This document shows positions 1 to 8,807 of a stretch of DNA of 58,640 nucleotides, piece after piece. The first letter of the stretch is position 1. Every line of letters starts with the position of its first letter. Source of the DNA: Sporolactobacillus spathodeae. Lineage in GTDB: Bacteria; Bacillota; Bacilli; Bacillales; Sporolactobacillaceae. The notes beneath the pieces were generated by a model. That model worked only from the letters and a program-made list of their open reading frames with translations, searched no databases and was not told where the DNA came from. The DNA is taken from contig NZ_JAFBEV010000020.1 of the NCBI RefSeq assembly GCF_016908935.1, positions 1-58,640 of the forward strand, written 5' to 3'. The translations under genes and the position numbers were made by a program.

Positions 1-448
1 TAACTATTCGCAAGTTCGGTCCAACTCCTGATCTTCGGTCTAACTATTCACAAGTTCGGTCTAACTTTTGCCCGCTTCGGTCTAACTATTCATGGGTTCG
101 GTCTAACTTCTGAAGTTTGGTCTAACTATTCACGAGTTCGGTCTAACTTTTGCCCGGTTCGGTCTAACTATTCGCAAGTTCGGTCCAACTCCTGATCTTC
201 GGTCTAACTATTCACAAGTTCGGTCTAACTTTTGCCCGCTTCGGTCTAACTATTCATGGATTCGGTCTAACTTCTGAAGTTTGGTCTAACTATTCACGAG
301 TTCGGTCTAACTTTTGCCTGCTTCGGCCTAACTATTCGTGGATTTGGTCTAACTTTTGCCCGGTTCGGTCTAACTATTCGCGGTTTCGGTCTAACTCCTG
401 ATCTTCGTTCTAACTCTTCACGGTTTCGGTCTAACTATTCATGGGTTC
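1..448. repeat. Tandem intergenic repeat, 19-21 bp unit, 164 bp higher-order period
   Basis: About 22 head-to-tail units begin with TTCGGTCTAAC (variants TTTGG, TCCAAC) followed by 8-10 variable bases such as TATTCACAAG, TTTTGCCCGC or CCTGATC. Eight units (six of 21 bp and two of 19 bp) make a 164 bp block at 1-164 that recurs nearly unchanged at 165-328. A shorter, more diverged run continues to about 448. There are no unique spacers, so it is not a CRISPR array. No ORF on either strand looks like a gene. The left edge is cut by the window, so the full length is unknown. Its role is unknown; a related degenerate stretch lies near 4975-5155. Confidence 0.9.
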
Positions 449-592
449 CGTTTACAAAAATCCTGACGCAATTTATCTGGGTAAAACTGAAGCGCGCGCA
501 CGGATTTTGTGTTAGAGTAGTTAAGGATTTGCGCGTTCCGGCTACCTGACCGGGAGTGCGCCTTTTTATTCTTTTGAAATGGGGATTTTTTG

Positions 593-1888
593 ATGAAGTG
601 GCGCGACTGGGATATTAATCTCAAAATACGATTGATTGGTGAAGGATTATTTAATTTACTGTTCTGGATGTTTTTCCCGTTTATGGCAATATATTTTTCT
701 GAAGTATTTGGCCAGCGGACCGCGGGCTTATTGTTGACGCTTGCCCAATTATTTTCAGCAGCAATTGGGCTGATGGGCGGTTACTTCAGTGATCATTATG
801 GAAGAAAGCGGATGATGGTACTTTCCGCGGCATGCCAAGCGGTTTGTTTCTGCTTTTTTGCCCTGGCGAACGCGCCGTGGTTTTCCTCACCTGTCATTAC
901 CTTTATAAGTTTTACGATGCTTGGTGTTTTCGGTCAGCTCTATCATCCAGCGGCAAGTGCGATGATTGCTGATATTGTCGCTGAACGGTACAGAGCGCGC
1001 GTTTTTGCTGTTTTTTATACACTGACCAACATTTGCGTGGTGATCGGTCCGCTGCTCGGTGGCTTGCTTTTTTTCAAACATCGTTTTCTTACACTCATCC
1101 TTTGTTTTGTGGTTTGCGCCGCTATTGCGCTTCTCTTGGCGAAAAAAACGCATGAGACAGCGCCGCTAAAGTCATCCGCACAGGCTGCGTTGCCCGACGG
1201 CCGATGGTATGACTATCTGGGCCAGCAACTTGCTGATATGAAAAAAATTGTGACGGATCGGCTGTTCGTGCTCTATATTTTAGCGGGGATTCTTGTCGCT
1301 CAGACATTTATGCAACTTGATTTACTGATTGCGATTTATTCAGCGAACCATGTGCCGAACCAGACGTTACTTGGATTCGGATCGTGGAATTGGACAATCG
1401 GTGGCAGCAGTTTATTCAGTCTAATGGTTTCGCTGAATGGCTTGATTGTTGCGCTATTGACGGTTGTTGTTTGCCGCTGGATGGAACGGTTCAACGAACG
1501 CGGCGTCTTCATGTGTTCTGCTTTCTTCTACGGGACTGCGATGATTCTGATCGGTTCCACAGTCAATGCCTGGATGCTGCTTTTAGCAGTCGGCATCATG
1601 TCATGGGCGGAAGTGATGACAGTTGGTGTGCAGGACAGTTTCATCGCCAAGATTGCGCCGTTACAGATGCGCGGGCAGTATTATTCATTCGCTGGGTTGC
1701 GCTTTTCGATCGGGCGCTCAATTGCGCCGTTGTCGCTGACGCTTGCGATATGGGTTGGCTATTTTCATGCATTCCTCGTGCTTGCCGCGATTGCTTTTGT
1801 CGGTATGGCGCTTTACGGTTATATTTTTACACAATATGAAAAGAGTGGCTTGCGGCAGCAACAACAAAAATGGGTAAGCCAGAACTAA
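593..1888 (+). CDS. Major facilitator superfamily transporter (drug-exporter-like)
   Basis: A 431-residue protein with about 12 hydrophobic segments, in keeping with a 12-helix MFS carrier in the cytoplasmic membrane. The loop between helices 2 and 3 carries the MFS motif A signature (GGYFSDHYGRKRM, around residue 63). I chose ATG 593 over the TTG at 590 because ATG gives the usual MKWRDWD start and a purine-rich GGGGAT lies upstream. The substrate cannot be told from sequence; multidrug efflux is the usual annotation for this subfamily. The gene stands alone: tandem repeats precede it and a bidirectional terminator follows it before the convergent ABC exporter. Confidence 0.85.
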   Translation: MKWRDWDINLKIRLIGEGLFNLLFWMFFPFMAIYFSEVFGQRTAGLLLTLAQLFSAAIGLMGGYFSDHYGRKRMMVLSAACQAVCFCFFALANAPWFSSPVITFISFTMLGVFGQLYHPAASAMIADIVAERYRARVFAVFYTLTNICVVIGPLLGGLLFFKHRFLTLILCFVVCAAIALLLAKKTHETAPLKSSAQAALPDGRWYDYLGQQLADMKKIVTDRLFVLYILAGILVAQTFMQLDLLIAIYSANHVPNQTLLGFGSWNWTIGGSSLFSLMVSLNGLIVALLTVVVCRWMERFNERGVFMCSAFFYGTAMILIGSTVNAWMLLLAVGIMSWAEVMTVGVQDSFIAKIAPLQMRGQYYSFAGLRFSIGRSIAPLSLTLAIWVGYFHAFLVLAAIAFVGMALYGYIFTQYEKSGLRQQQQKWVSQN

Positions 1889-1933
1889 GCAATGGCAGAT
1901 AAGAAAACCAGGCTATGAATCTGAATCTAAGAA

Positions 1934-1968
1934 AAACTCCCGAAATCATCAAATGATTCCGGGAGTTT
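1934..1968. terminator. Bidirectional terminator
   Basis: Inverted repeat with arms AAACTCCCGAAATCAT and ATGATTCCGGGAGTTT around a CAA loop. T-rich sequence follows on the + strand and A-rich sequence precedes it, so it can end both the MFS transcript (+) and the ABC exporter transcript (-). Confidence 0.85.
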
Positions 1969-1988
1969 CTTGTTTTTGGTAGCAATTT

Positions 1989-2810
1989 TTACTTTCGGCG
2001 GTATAGGCGCATCGTGATTGGCGCGAAGACCGCGATGAAACAGGCGGAGGCGACAAAAACCCAGCTGATCGCTGCCCAATCGAATTGATTGTGCATCAAT
2101 TCACGGACGGCGGTCGTCAGCAATGAAACTGGATTAATCGTGACCAAAGCGCACAGCCAGGAAGGCATCGTGACTGGATTCACAAGAATATTGCTGACAA
2201 AGGTAAAAGGAAGCAAGAGCGTCATGCTAATTCCCATCGTTGCTGCCGACGTCCGCATGACGAGACCGATGGTGGTAAACACCCAAGAAAGGCTGAAAGC
2301 AAAAACCAGGACAAGAACGATCGCCGCAGCAATCGCGATAATATCGGTTGTCGGGCGAAAGCCAAGAACCAGACCAATAATTAGCACAACAACGGACGCC
2401 ATCGCGTAGCGGACCGCGTCAGCAAGCAGTCCACCAACGAGCGGGGCAGGACTCCAGACAGGCATCGAACGGATTCGGTCGTTGACCCCCTTGGCTATAT
2501 CAGTATTGAGCGAGACGCCAGTGAAAACCGTTGTGAAAATAACGGTTTGAACGAGTATGCCCGGTATTAGAAATTGCAGGTATTGGCTTGTTGATCCAGC
2601 AAGCGCGCCACCAAATAAGTAAGTGAACATCAAGGTCATCAGGACAGGGAAAAAAGTGACGTCGAGCAATTGCTCGGGCTGATAACGAATTTTCAGCAGC
2701 GCGCGACGAGCGAAAGTCAGCGAAACGGCTAGCTTTCCGGGACTTCCGGGACGGTTTTCCGTTTGCAAAGTTTTTTGCAGCTTATCGCTTGAAAAATGAA
2801 CAGACTCCAT
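1989..2810 (-). CDS. ABC-2 type exporter permease (DrrB-like)
   Basis: A 273-residue membrane protein with six likely transmembrane helices. It has the ABC-2 permease layout of the DrrB/daunorubicin-resistance family, including a cytoplasmic N-terminus of about 50 residues and a run VNDRIRSMPVW after helix 2 that is typical of the family. It pairs with the ATPase directly upstream, whose stop codon overlaps this start by one base (TGATG), so the two are translationally coupled. The substrate is unknown; antibiotic or lipid export is usual for the family. Confidence 0.85.
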   Translation of the reverse strand: MESVHFSSDKLQKTLQTENRPGSPGKLAVSLTFARRALLKIRYQPEQLLDVTFFPVLMTLMFTYLFGGALAGSTSQYLQFLIPGILVQTVIFTTVFTGVSLNTDIAKGVNDRIRSMPVWSPAPLVGGLLADAVRYAMASVVVLIIGLVLGFRPTTDIIAIAAAIVLVLVFAFSLSWVFTTIGLVMRTSAATMGISMTLLLPFTFVSNILVNPVTMPSWLCALVTINPVSLLTTAVRELMHNQFDWAAISWVFVASACFIAVFAPITMRLYRRK

Positions 2811-3796
2811 CAGGCCTTTACCTCCTCTTTCGGTTCAGCAGTTTGACCCGTTAGTGTCAAAAAGACTTCATCAAGGCTCGGCCGACCAAGCGAAAAGTCG
2901 GTGACTTCAATAGAAGCGGCGGCGAGTTCGCCAAGCGCGCGAATGGCAAGCTCAGGCTGCTGGATTTGGGCAGTCAGCAGCAACGGATCGGTTGCTGAAT
3001 GAACCGGTGACTGAAGCACCGATGCGAGAATTTCCTGAGCCCTCGCGCGTTGGTCGGCCTGTTGCAGCCGGACATGAAGCATGCCGGACCCGATCGAGGC
3101 CTTCAATTCGCTGCTCGTGCCTTCGGCAATGATTCGTCCGTGATCAATGACGGCAATCCGATCAGCAAGCTGATCCGCTTCCTCCAGATATTGCGTGGTG
3201 AGCAGCACGGTTGTTCCCGAAGCAACAAGCGCGCGAACAATTTCCCAAATCTGATTGCGACTGCGCGGATCGAGCCCCGTCGTTGGTTCATCGAGGAAAA
3301 GCAGATCCGGTCGGACAACGATACTGGCGGCGATATCAAGGCGCCGCCGCATCCCTCCTGAATACTTTTTCGCCTGAACAGATGCGGCATCAGTCAAGCC
3401 AAAGGCTTCAAGTAGCTGATCCGCGCGCTTTTTGGCTTGTTTCGCGTTATAGCCCATCAACCGGGCGATCATGATCAGATTTTCTCTTCCTGAAAGTATT
3501 TCATCAACCGAAGCGAACTGTCCCGTCAGACTGATATGACGGCGCACGGCATCGGGTTCTTTCATTAAACGATGACCCATAATCAACGCTTCTCCAGCGT
3601 CTGGTTGTAATAAGGTGGCTAGCATCCGAATCGTTGTCGTCTTACCGGCACCATTTGGTCCAAGAAAACCATAGACCGTACCGCGCGGAATCGCCAAATC
3701 CACACCGTTCACAGCGACCTTTTTGCCAAATTGTTTAACAAGGCCGGAAGCAAGCACCGCATAATCGCTGCTTGACCCTTGCGGCATATCTAACAT
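2810..3796 (-). CDS. ABC exporter ATP-binding subunit (DrrA-like)
   Basis: A 328-residue nucleotide-binding subunit. Visible motifs are Walker A (GPNGAGKTT), signature ([10 protein letters not shown]) and Walker B ([13 protein letters not shown]), followed by a C-terminal extension typical of DrrA proteins. The frame stays open to 3904. ATG 3796 is preferred because a GGAGG at 3806-3810 sits nine bases upstream, while the next ATG touches that Shine-Dalgarno site. It energises the downstream permease. A divergent ROK kinase starts about 265 bp away. Confidence 0.88.
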   Translation of the reverse strand: MLDMPQGSSSDYAVLASGLVKQFGKKVAVNGVDLAIPRGTVYGFLGPNGAGKTTTIRMLATLLQPDAGEALIMGHRLMKEPDAVRRHISLTGQFASVDEILSGRENLIMIARLMGYNAKQAKKRADQLLEAFGLTDAASVQAKKYSGGMRRRLDIAASIVVRPDLLFLDEPTTGLDPRSRNQIWEIVRALVASGTTVLLTTQYLEEADQLADRIAVIDHGRIIAEGTSSELKASIGSGMLHVRLQQADQRARAQEILASVLQSPVHSATDPLLLTAQIQQPELAIRALGELAAASIEVTDFSLGRPSLDEVFLTLTGQTAEPKEEVKA

Positions 3797-4003
3797 GTCA
3801 CTCATCCTCCGTTCCACTCTGCCCGAATCGTTGGATCGATACAAGATTCGACAAAGCTCTCTTTTAGTATAAGAAAATAAATGAATCTGCTCAATTTTAA
3901 CCACTTGATTCGTAGAAAAAATACTTGGAAAATCCTAAAGAGAGTTTTTGATTCTTTCCCGGGAAAAGTTGCGCCAATTTACTGTGCTTCACCGGTAATT
4001 TGA

Positions 4004-4009
4004 TATAAT
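4004..4009 (+). promoter_or_regulatory. Likely -10 box of the fructokinase promoter
   Basis: A perfect TATAAT lies 53 bp before the kinase start. The matching -35 position (3981-3986, ACTGTG) is weak, so the promoter may be activator-dependent or my assignment may be off. Confidence 0.5.
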
Positions 4010-4061
4010 AGGAAGAGATAACGCTTACATATATAGAGAACAGATAGGGTGTGATGGGAGC

Positions 4062-4955
4062 ATGTATCTTGGCGGACTTGAAGCGGGGGATACGAATTTT
4101 GTCTGCGCCGTTGGTGACGCGGACGGCAATGTACTCGTTCGCGAGAGAATTCCAACGGCAGATCCGCAAACGACCATGGCGCAAGTCATTCGCTTCTTTG
4201 AAAATTTCAAAATTGTTTCGATCGGCGTCGGCACGTTCGGCTCAATCGACTTGAATAAAGAAAGTGCGACTTATGGTTCGATCACGGCGTCACCGAAACG
4301 AGGCTGGGCGCACTATCCGTTGTTTAAAAGTTTATCCGAAGCGGTGGGTGTCCCGATGGGCATTACGACTAATGGGAATGCGGCAGCGCTCGGCGAATTG
4401 CATAAGGGTGCGGCGCAGGGGCTCGATGGCTGCTTGTATATGACAGTAGGCACCGGGATCAGCGCGGGTTTGATTATGGAAAATCAATTTTTACATGGAC
4501 TCACGCATCCGGAAATGGGGCACATTTTGCTCAGGCGGCACCCAAAGGATGCCTTTCAAGGGCTCTGCCCGCAGCACCGGGATTGCCTCGAAGGACTGGC
4601 TTCGGGACCGGCGATCGAAGCGCGTTGGGGGAAAAAGCTCACGTCGCTCGACGACGATCATCTGGCGTGGTCTATTGAGGCGACTTATTTGGCGCAGGCA
4701 TTGATGCACTATGCGCTAATTATCTCACCGAAACGGATTATTCTTGGCGGCGCTGTGATGAAACAAAACCAGCTCTTTCCACTGATCCGTACTCAATTGC
4801 AGCAATTGCTTGCCGGTTCGATTGACTGCGCAGAATTGAAGGATCAAATCGATAGCTACGTGGTGCCGCCGGCGCTTGGCGAAAACGCCGGAATTATCGG
4901 CGCGTTGATTTTGGGGCGGGAAACATATCGGCAACGCAGCGGGAAAATCGCCTGA
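4062..4955 (+). CDS. ROK-family fructokinase
   Basis: A 297-residue ROK sugar kinase that should phosphorylate fructose at C6. The zinc site typical of this subfamily is intact: H154, then C169, H172 and C175 in the CPQHRDC motif. GHI/SGPAIE and the C-terminal GENAGIIGALIL block also fit. The N-terminal phosphate loop reads EAGDTNFVCAVG where family members usually read EAGGTKFVCAVG, so Gly to Asp and Lys to Asn changes sit in the ATP site. The mannose-6-phosphate isomerase gene follows about 320 bp later, the same pairing as gmuE-gmuF in B. subtilis; together they would feed fructose/mannose into glycolysis. Start is ATG 4062 with an AGGGTG about ten bases upstream. Confidence 0.85.
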   Translation: MYLGGLEAGDTNFVCAVGDADGNVLVRERIPTADPQTTMAQVIRFFENFKIVSIGVGTFGSIDLNKESATYGSITASPKRGWAHYPLFKSLSEAVGVPMGITTNGNAAALGELHKGAAQGLDGCLYMTVGTGISAGLIMENQFLHGLTHPEMGHILLRRHPKDAFQGLCPQHRDCLEGLASGPAIEARWGKKLTSLDDDHLAWSIEATYLAQALMHYALIISPKRIILGGAVMKQNQLFPLIRTQLQQLLAGSIDCAELKDQIDSYVVPPALGENAGIIGALILGRETYRQRSGKIA

Positions 4956-4974
4956 AGTTCTAGGGACCCATTGT

Positions 4975-5155
4975 GAAAAAAGCCTTCTGGATTTCGGAGC
5001 AACTTTTCGTGATTTCGGAACAACTATTGCTCGGTTTGGTGATACCTAAATATCGGTTCTAACAAGATCTATTGAAAATGGTCGTTCCGCGATCGCGGAA
5101 CGTTCGGATTCAGTGTTCGAGTATCCAGACTGTCTTGATCTTCGGTCTAACTTTT
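4975..5155. repeat. Degenerate TTCGG(A/T)-family repeats with a 20 bp palindrome
   Basis: This 322 bp gap (4956-5277) holds scattered diverged units such as TTCGGAGCAACTTTTCGTGA, TTCGGAACAACTATTGC and CTTCGGTCTAACTTTTT, related to the tandem array at the start of the window. At 5083-5102 two units meet head to head as a perfect palindrome with half-site CGTTCCGCGA. No gene is seen here; the promoter of manA occupies the right end. Confidence 0.6.
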
Positions 5156-5230
5156 TAATTTGAGGTTTTGGAGCAATGTTGAATCGATCATTTTTCTTCG
5201 CTTGGGGTCCATTTTTCAGAGAAGAAAGAA

Positions 5231-5239
5231 TGCTATAAT
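5231..5239 (+). promoter_or_regulatory. Extended -10 promoter of manA
   Basis: TGCTATAAT, an extended -10 element, sits 38 bp before the manA start. The region 17 bp upstream lacks a clear -35, as often seen with extended -10 promoters. Confidence 0.6.
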
Positions 5240-5277
5240 TGAAAAAGATAAATTTGCAGAGTTTAGGAGAAGTGACA

Positions 5278-6237
5278 ATGATCAATCAGACACCGCTTTT
5301 TTTACAGCCAGCGCTTCATGAGAAAATTTGGGGCGGCACGCGTCTCCGCGATTTGTTCGGTTACGCGATACCGAGTGAAAAGACCGGCGAATGCTGGGGA
5401 ATCTCAGCGCATCCGAACGGGCCTGCGATTATTAAAAACGGACCTTTTGCTGGACAGACATTGGCTCAGGTTTGGCAGAGCAACCGCGAACTTTTTGATA
5501 ATTATAAGGGCGAAGACTTCCCGCTTTTGACGAAGATTCTCGATGCGCGTGAAGACTTATCCGTACAGGTGCATCCGGATGATGTTTATGCGCAGCAGCA
5601 TGAACATGTGCCATTCGGCAAAACAGAGTGCTGGTACATTATTGATTGCGATCCAGGTTCAGAAATTGTTTACGGTCATACGGCGGCAACGCGCGCGGAT
5701 TTCCGCCAGGCGGTCGCGGACAAGCAATGGGATCATCTGCTGCGGCGCGTCAAAGTCAAACCGGGCGACTTTTTTTATGTGCCAAGCGGAACGATCCACG
5801 CGATCTGCGGTGGCTGTCTGATTTTGGAGACGCAGCAGAGTTCCGACACGACTTATCGGGTCTATGATTATGATCGGCCGGGAACAGATGGCAAGCCGCG
5901 TGAACTGCATATTGAGCAGTCGATTGATGTGGCCAATTGTCCACATATTGACCCGAAACTTACCTATCACGTCCGCCAGGAAGCCGAAGCGAAATATACA
6001 GAACTGTTGCGTGAAGACTTGTTTACCGTGTCCCATTGGGAAATTCGCGGCGCTTCCTCGATGATCAAAAAGAACTGGCCGTTCCTGATGATCAGTGTTC
6101 TTGATGGATCAGGCAGCCTGCGGATTGGTGCGGAAGACTATTCTATAAAAAAAGGCGATCATCTTGTTGTTCCGGCAACGGTCGAACAGTTTTCACTCGC
6201 CGGCGAGCTGGACTTGATTGTTTCCAATCCGGTTTAA
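5278..6237 (+). CDS. manA: Mannose-6-phosphate isomerase, class I
   Basis: A 319-residue cytosolic enzyme that interconverts mannose 6-phosphate and fructose 6-phosphate. The cupin zinc ligands are visible: QVHPDD (His/Gln), the Glu in GKTECWY and His in GTIHAICGG. Opening residues FLQPALHEKIWGG are typical of the short Firmicutes ManA form. ATG 5278 is chosen over upstream in-frame codons because AGGAGAAG lies six bases before it. It stands downstream of the fructokinase but has its own extended -10 promoter. Confidence 0.92.
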   Translation: MINQTPLFLQPALHEKIWGGTRLRDLFGYAIPSEKTGECWGISAHPNGPAIIKNGPFAGQTLAQVWQSNRELFDNYKGEDFPLLTKILDAREDLSVQVHPDDVYAQQHEHVPFGKTECWYIIDCDPGSEIVYGHTAATRADFRQAVADKQWDHLLRRVKVKPGDFFYVPSGTIHAICGGCLILETQQSSDTTYRVYDYDRPGTDGKPRELHIEQSIDVANCPHIDPKLTYHVRQEAEAKYTELLREDLFTVSHWEIRGASSMIKKNWPFLMISVLDGSGSLRIGAEDYSIKKGDHLVVPATVEQFSLAGELDLIVSNPV

Positions 6238-6254
6238 ATCAAGGATAGCAGACG

Positions 6255-6641
6255 ATGAAGAAAAAGCCACTCATTACATTTATTGGCGCGCTGGGTGAGC
6301 CAGTTCGGCAGACACGATCCGGTGTGCCGGCGCGCGTCGCGGTGATTCACAACACAATGGGCAGTGTGACGGAGAAAGATGTCGAGGCCGCGGAAAGAAG
6401 AATCGCGCAAAGCCGCATGGTTGTAATCTCGCCAAGCGCGGCACTCGGTGCGACCATTCAGGCCAGCGTTATTGCGAAAAAACATTGTGTGCGCGTGATT
6501 CTTGACCCGGCGCCGATGATGGGGCTCCATGAGAAAATTCGCCGCATTTTAGCACAGTTGCCGAAACGCGCGAGCAGTAGACAGAAAAGCCATGCGCCGG
6601 CAAAAAAATGGCGCAAGCGAAAACTGGCAGTCATCAAATAA
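6255..6641 (+). pseudogene. Ribokinase-like (PfkB) fragment
   Basis: A 128-residue ORF. Residues about 22-95 resemble the middle of ribokinases: GVPARVAVI, then VTEKDVEAAERRIAQS, then AKKHCVRVILDPAP. It lacks the N-terminal GGKGAN substrate region and the C-terminal GxGD catalytic motif, and ends in a lysine/arginine-rich tail. It follows manA by 17 bp and has only a weak AAGGAT ribosome site. I read it as a decayed remnant of a sugar kinase; a small functional protein cannot be excluded. Confidence 0.55.
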
Positions 6642-6657
6642 TCGACCGCATCTCAAT

Positions 6658-6699
6658 AAAAAAGCACGGACCTAGAAAAGTCTGGGTCCGTGCTTTTTT
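6658..6699. terminator. Bidirectional terminator
   Basis: Arms AAAAAAGCACGGACC and GGTCCGTGCTTTTTT form a 15 bp stem around a 12-base loop, between convergent genes. Confidence 0.88.
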
Positions 6700-6708
6700 G
6701 AATCGAAC

Positions 6709-7569
6709 TTATTTTTTCAGGAATGCATAGATCGCGGCAATGTCGTGGCTGCCCATGCCGTATTGCTGTGCGAGTCCGAACATTGCTTTCAGATTATTGC
6801 TAAGCGGAAGCGCAAAGTGGTGCACATAGGCTTCTTCGCTAGCGAGTTCAAGATCTTTATAGATGCTGTCTACCTTGAATTGAGCGGCTTCAAAATCACC
6901 CTCAAGCAGCTTGCCCTTTTTCAGATTGAGCACGGGTGCCGCGTTTGGGCCGCTCGTGATTGCACGGATCAGCTCTTTTTTTTCAAGACCAAGACTTTCA
7001 CCGAAAGCCACTGCTTCGGAAAAAGCAGCAATGCTTTGCGCAAGCAGCAAATTGTTGACTAATTTCATTGCCGTGCCCATGCCGTTGTCGCCTTTATGCT
7101 GCACTTCCTTACCCATCGTGAGCAACAGCGGGCGTACTTTTTCCAAATCATCCACATTCCCTCCGACAAAGAAAATCAATTCGCCTTTTTCAGCAGGTAC
7201 CGTTGAACCAGCGACCGGCGCGTCGAGAAAATGGACACCGGCTGCCGCCGCGTCTTCAGCGAGGCGTCGTGATTGAGTCGGGCTAATTGTGCTGCTGTCC
7301 ACCCAAAGACTTCCGGGTTTCATGCCGCGCAGCAGACCATCCGTACCATAGGCAACCGCGTCGACTGCCTGTGGATTGGCGAGCATTGTAAAGACAATCG
7401 CTGCCTGCTCGCCGACTGCACGCGGAGATTCGGCAAATTGCGCCCCGTTTGCCAAAAGCGGTTCCGCTTTGGCCTTTGTTCGATTAAAAACGACCAGTTC
7501 CTGACCCGCGTTCTGCAACCGCCCGGCCATGCGGCTGCCCATAATGCCAAGACCAATAAATCCAATCAT
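6709..7569 (-). CDS. NAD(P)-binding beta-hydroxyacid dehydrogenase
   Basis: A 286-residue member of the 3-hydroxyisobutyrate/tartronate-semialdehyde reductase family. The Rossmann motif GFIGLGIMGSRMA is at the N-terminus; the substrate loop DAPVAGSTVPAEKGEL is near residue 120; and the catalytic Lys is in GTAMKLVNN near residue 170. The frame is open 90 bases further upstream, but ATG 7569 gives the normal family start and is preceded by AAGGAG. The exact substrate cannot be told. It stands alone between a terminator and the divergent trhP1. Confidence 0.85.
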   Translation of the reverse strand: MIGFIGLGIMGSRMAGRLQNAGQELVVFNRTKAKAEPLLANGAQFAESPRAVGEQAAIVFTMLANPQAVDAVAYGTDGLLRGMKPGSLWVDSSTISPTQSRRLAEDAAAAGVHFLDAPVAGSTVPAEKGELIFFVGGNVDDLEKVRPLLLTMGKEVQHKGDNGMGTAMKLVNNLLLAQSIAAFSEAVAFGESLGLEKKELIRAITSGPNAAPVLNLKKGKLLEGDFEAAQFKVDSIYKDLELASEEAYVHHFALPLSNNLKAMFGLAQQYGMGSHDIAAIYAFLKK

Positions 7570-7677
7570 TACACGTCGCTCCTTTTCATTCTCATTGGCA
7601 AGATCTCCATTAAGCATAGCATAGCTGTCAGTGAAATGGTGGGTGGACGCACCGGTCACGCATCTGTTTTTCCGCCG

Positions 7678-7686
7678 TGCTATAAT
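7678..7686 (+). promoter_or_regulatory. Extended -10 promoter of trhP1
   Basis: TGCTATAAT, the same element found before manA, 36 bp upstream of the start codon. No good -35 is seen. Confidence 0.6.
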
Positions 7687-7721
7687 AGATAAAAGATTGA
7701 AAAGAAAACGGAGGTTTTTCC

Positions 7722-8633
7722 TTGATAAATTTGATTGCGACGGCAGAGTCCTGCCAGCAAGCGGAAGCGCTACTGGATGCCGGAGCGGACACGCTCTTGG
7801 TCGGCAGTCATCCTTTTGGCCTACGGTTGCCGCATTCGCTTAATTTGAATGAAATCGAGACCATTCGGACGATGGCGCATGATCGTCAGAAAAAAGTGAC
7901 GGTCGCTTGCAACGCGCTGCTGCATAACCAGCAAATTGACAAATTGCCGGCCTATTTGTCGCGTCTGGCCGAAATTGGTGTCGATGCCGTGACGGTCGGC
8001 GACCCGGGCGCCGTGTTCATTTTGGAAGAGCTGCAATTGCCGCTGCCCTATATTTACGATGCAGAAACACTCGTGACCTCTTCGCGGCAGATCAGCTTTT
8101 GGCTGAAGCGCGGTGCAGTTGGCGCAGTCGCCGCGCGCGAGTTAACACTGACTGAACTTAAGGCAATTCAGGCGAGCGTGGACAAGCCGGTCGAGGTGCT
8201 TGTCTACGGACCAACCTGCATCCACCAATCTGCTCGACCGCTGCTAACGAACTATTATCACTATGTCGGTCTGAAAGAGAGCGTCGCCAAAGATCGCCAT
8301 CTTTTACTCCGCGATCCGAAAAATGAAGCGAGCCAATATCCGATTTATGAGGACGAAGACGGCACGCATATTTTTTCAACAGTCGATTTATCGCTGATGA
8401 GCGAGTTGCAGGAAGCCTATGACGCCGGCCTGCACACCTGGAAATTGGATGGTGTGCTGCTACGCGGCAATGCGTTTGTGGCGATTGTTCGGCTGTTCGC
8501 CGAAGCTGCGCGCGCGATCGAACAAGGCCATTTCATCGCCGCTAGCTTCTGCAATCGGCTCAGCACGCTGCAACCGCCGACGCGCCCAATTGGTACGGGC
8601 TTTTATTTGAAAGATCCGAAGGACGTTCATTGA
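7722..8633 (+). CDS. trhP1: Peptidase U32-family tRNA hydroxylation protein (TrhP1/YrrN)
   Basis: A 303-residue U32-fold protein. With its partner it is known in B. subtilis (YrrN/YrrO) to hydroxylate U34 of certain tRNAs, a prephenate-dependent step. The N-terminus LIATAESCQQAEALLDAGAD and the block STVDLSLMSELQEAYDAGLHTWKLDG match the shorter partner of the pair. The start is TTG 7722, seven bases after a strong GGAGG; no better ATG exists. The longer partner follows after 174 bp. The old name 'peptidase' does not fit the known role. Confidence 0.85.
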   Translation: MINLIATAESCQQAEALLDAGADTLLVGSHPFGLRLPHSLNLNEIETIRTMAHDRQKKVTVACNALLHNQQIDKLPAYLSRLAEIGVDAVTVGDPGAVFILEELQLPLPYIYDAETLVTSSRQISFWLKRGAVGAVAARELTLTELKAIQASVDKPVEVLVYGPTCIHQSARPLLTNYYHYVGLKESVAKDRHLLLRDPKNEASQYPIYEDEDGTHIFSTVDLSLMSELQEAYDAGLHTWKLDGVLLRGNAFVAIVRLFAEAARAIEQGHFIAASFCNRLSTLQPPTRPIGTGFYLKDPKDVH

Positions 8634-8695
8634 ATCGATTTTAATAAGTTAACCAATGTTTTAATTCAATGTTGCTTTCTTATCAAAAGGCTATG

Positions 8696-8738
8696 TGTGC
8701 TGGCGCCTCGCGGGTAGTGCTCGCGGCAGGCGAACACA
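8696..8738. repeat. GC-rich dispersed intergenic element, copy 1
   Basis: The - strand reads GTGTTCGCCTGCCGCGAGC, related to elements at 44161-44236, 54187-54262 and 58103-58143. It lies between trhP1 and trhP2 in otherwise AT-rich spacer. Function unknown. Confidence 0.5.
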
Positions 8739-8807
8739 AGGCAATAAACGATTAAAAACAACAGCAGATTAACGAACCCAAAAGTTAAAGAGTGAGGGAA
8801 ATTCCGA

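Noticed and set aside
1-448. CRISPR array.
   Set aside because: Units are only 19-21 bp, contiguous and without unique spacers; there are no cas genes beside it.
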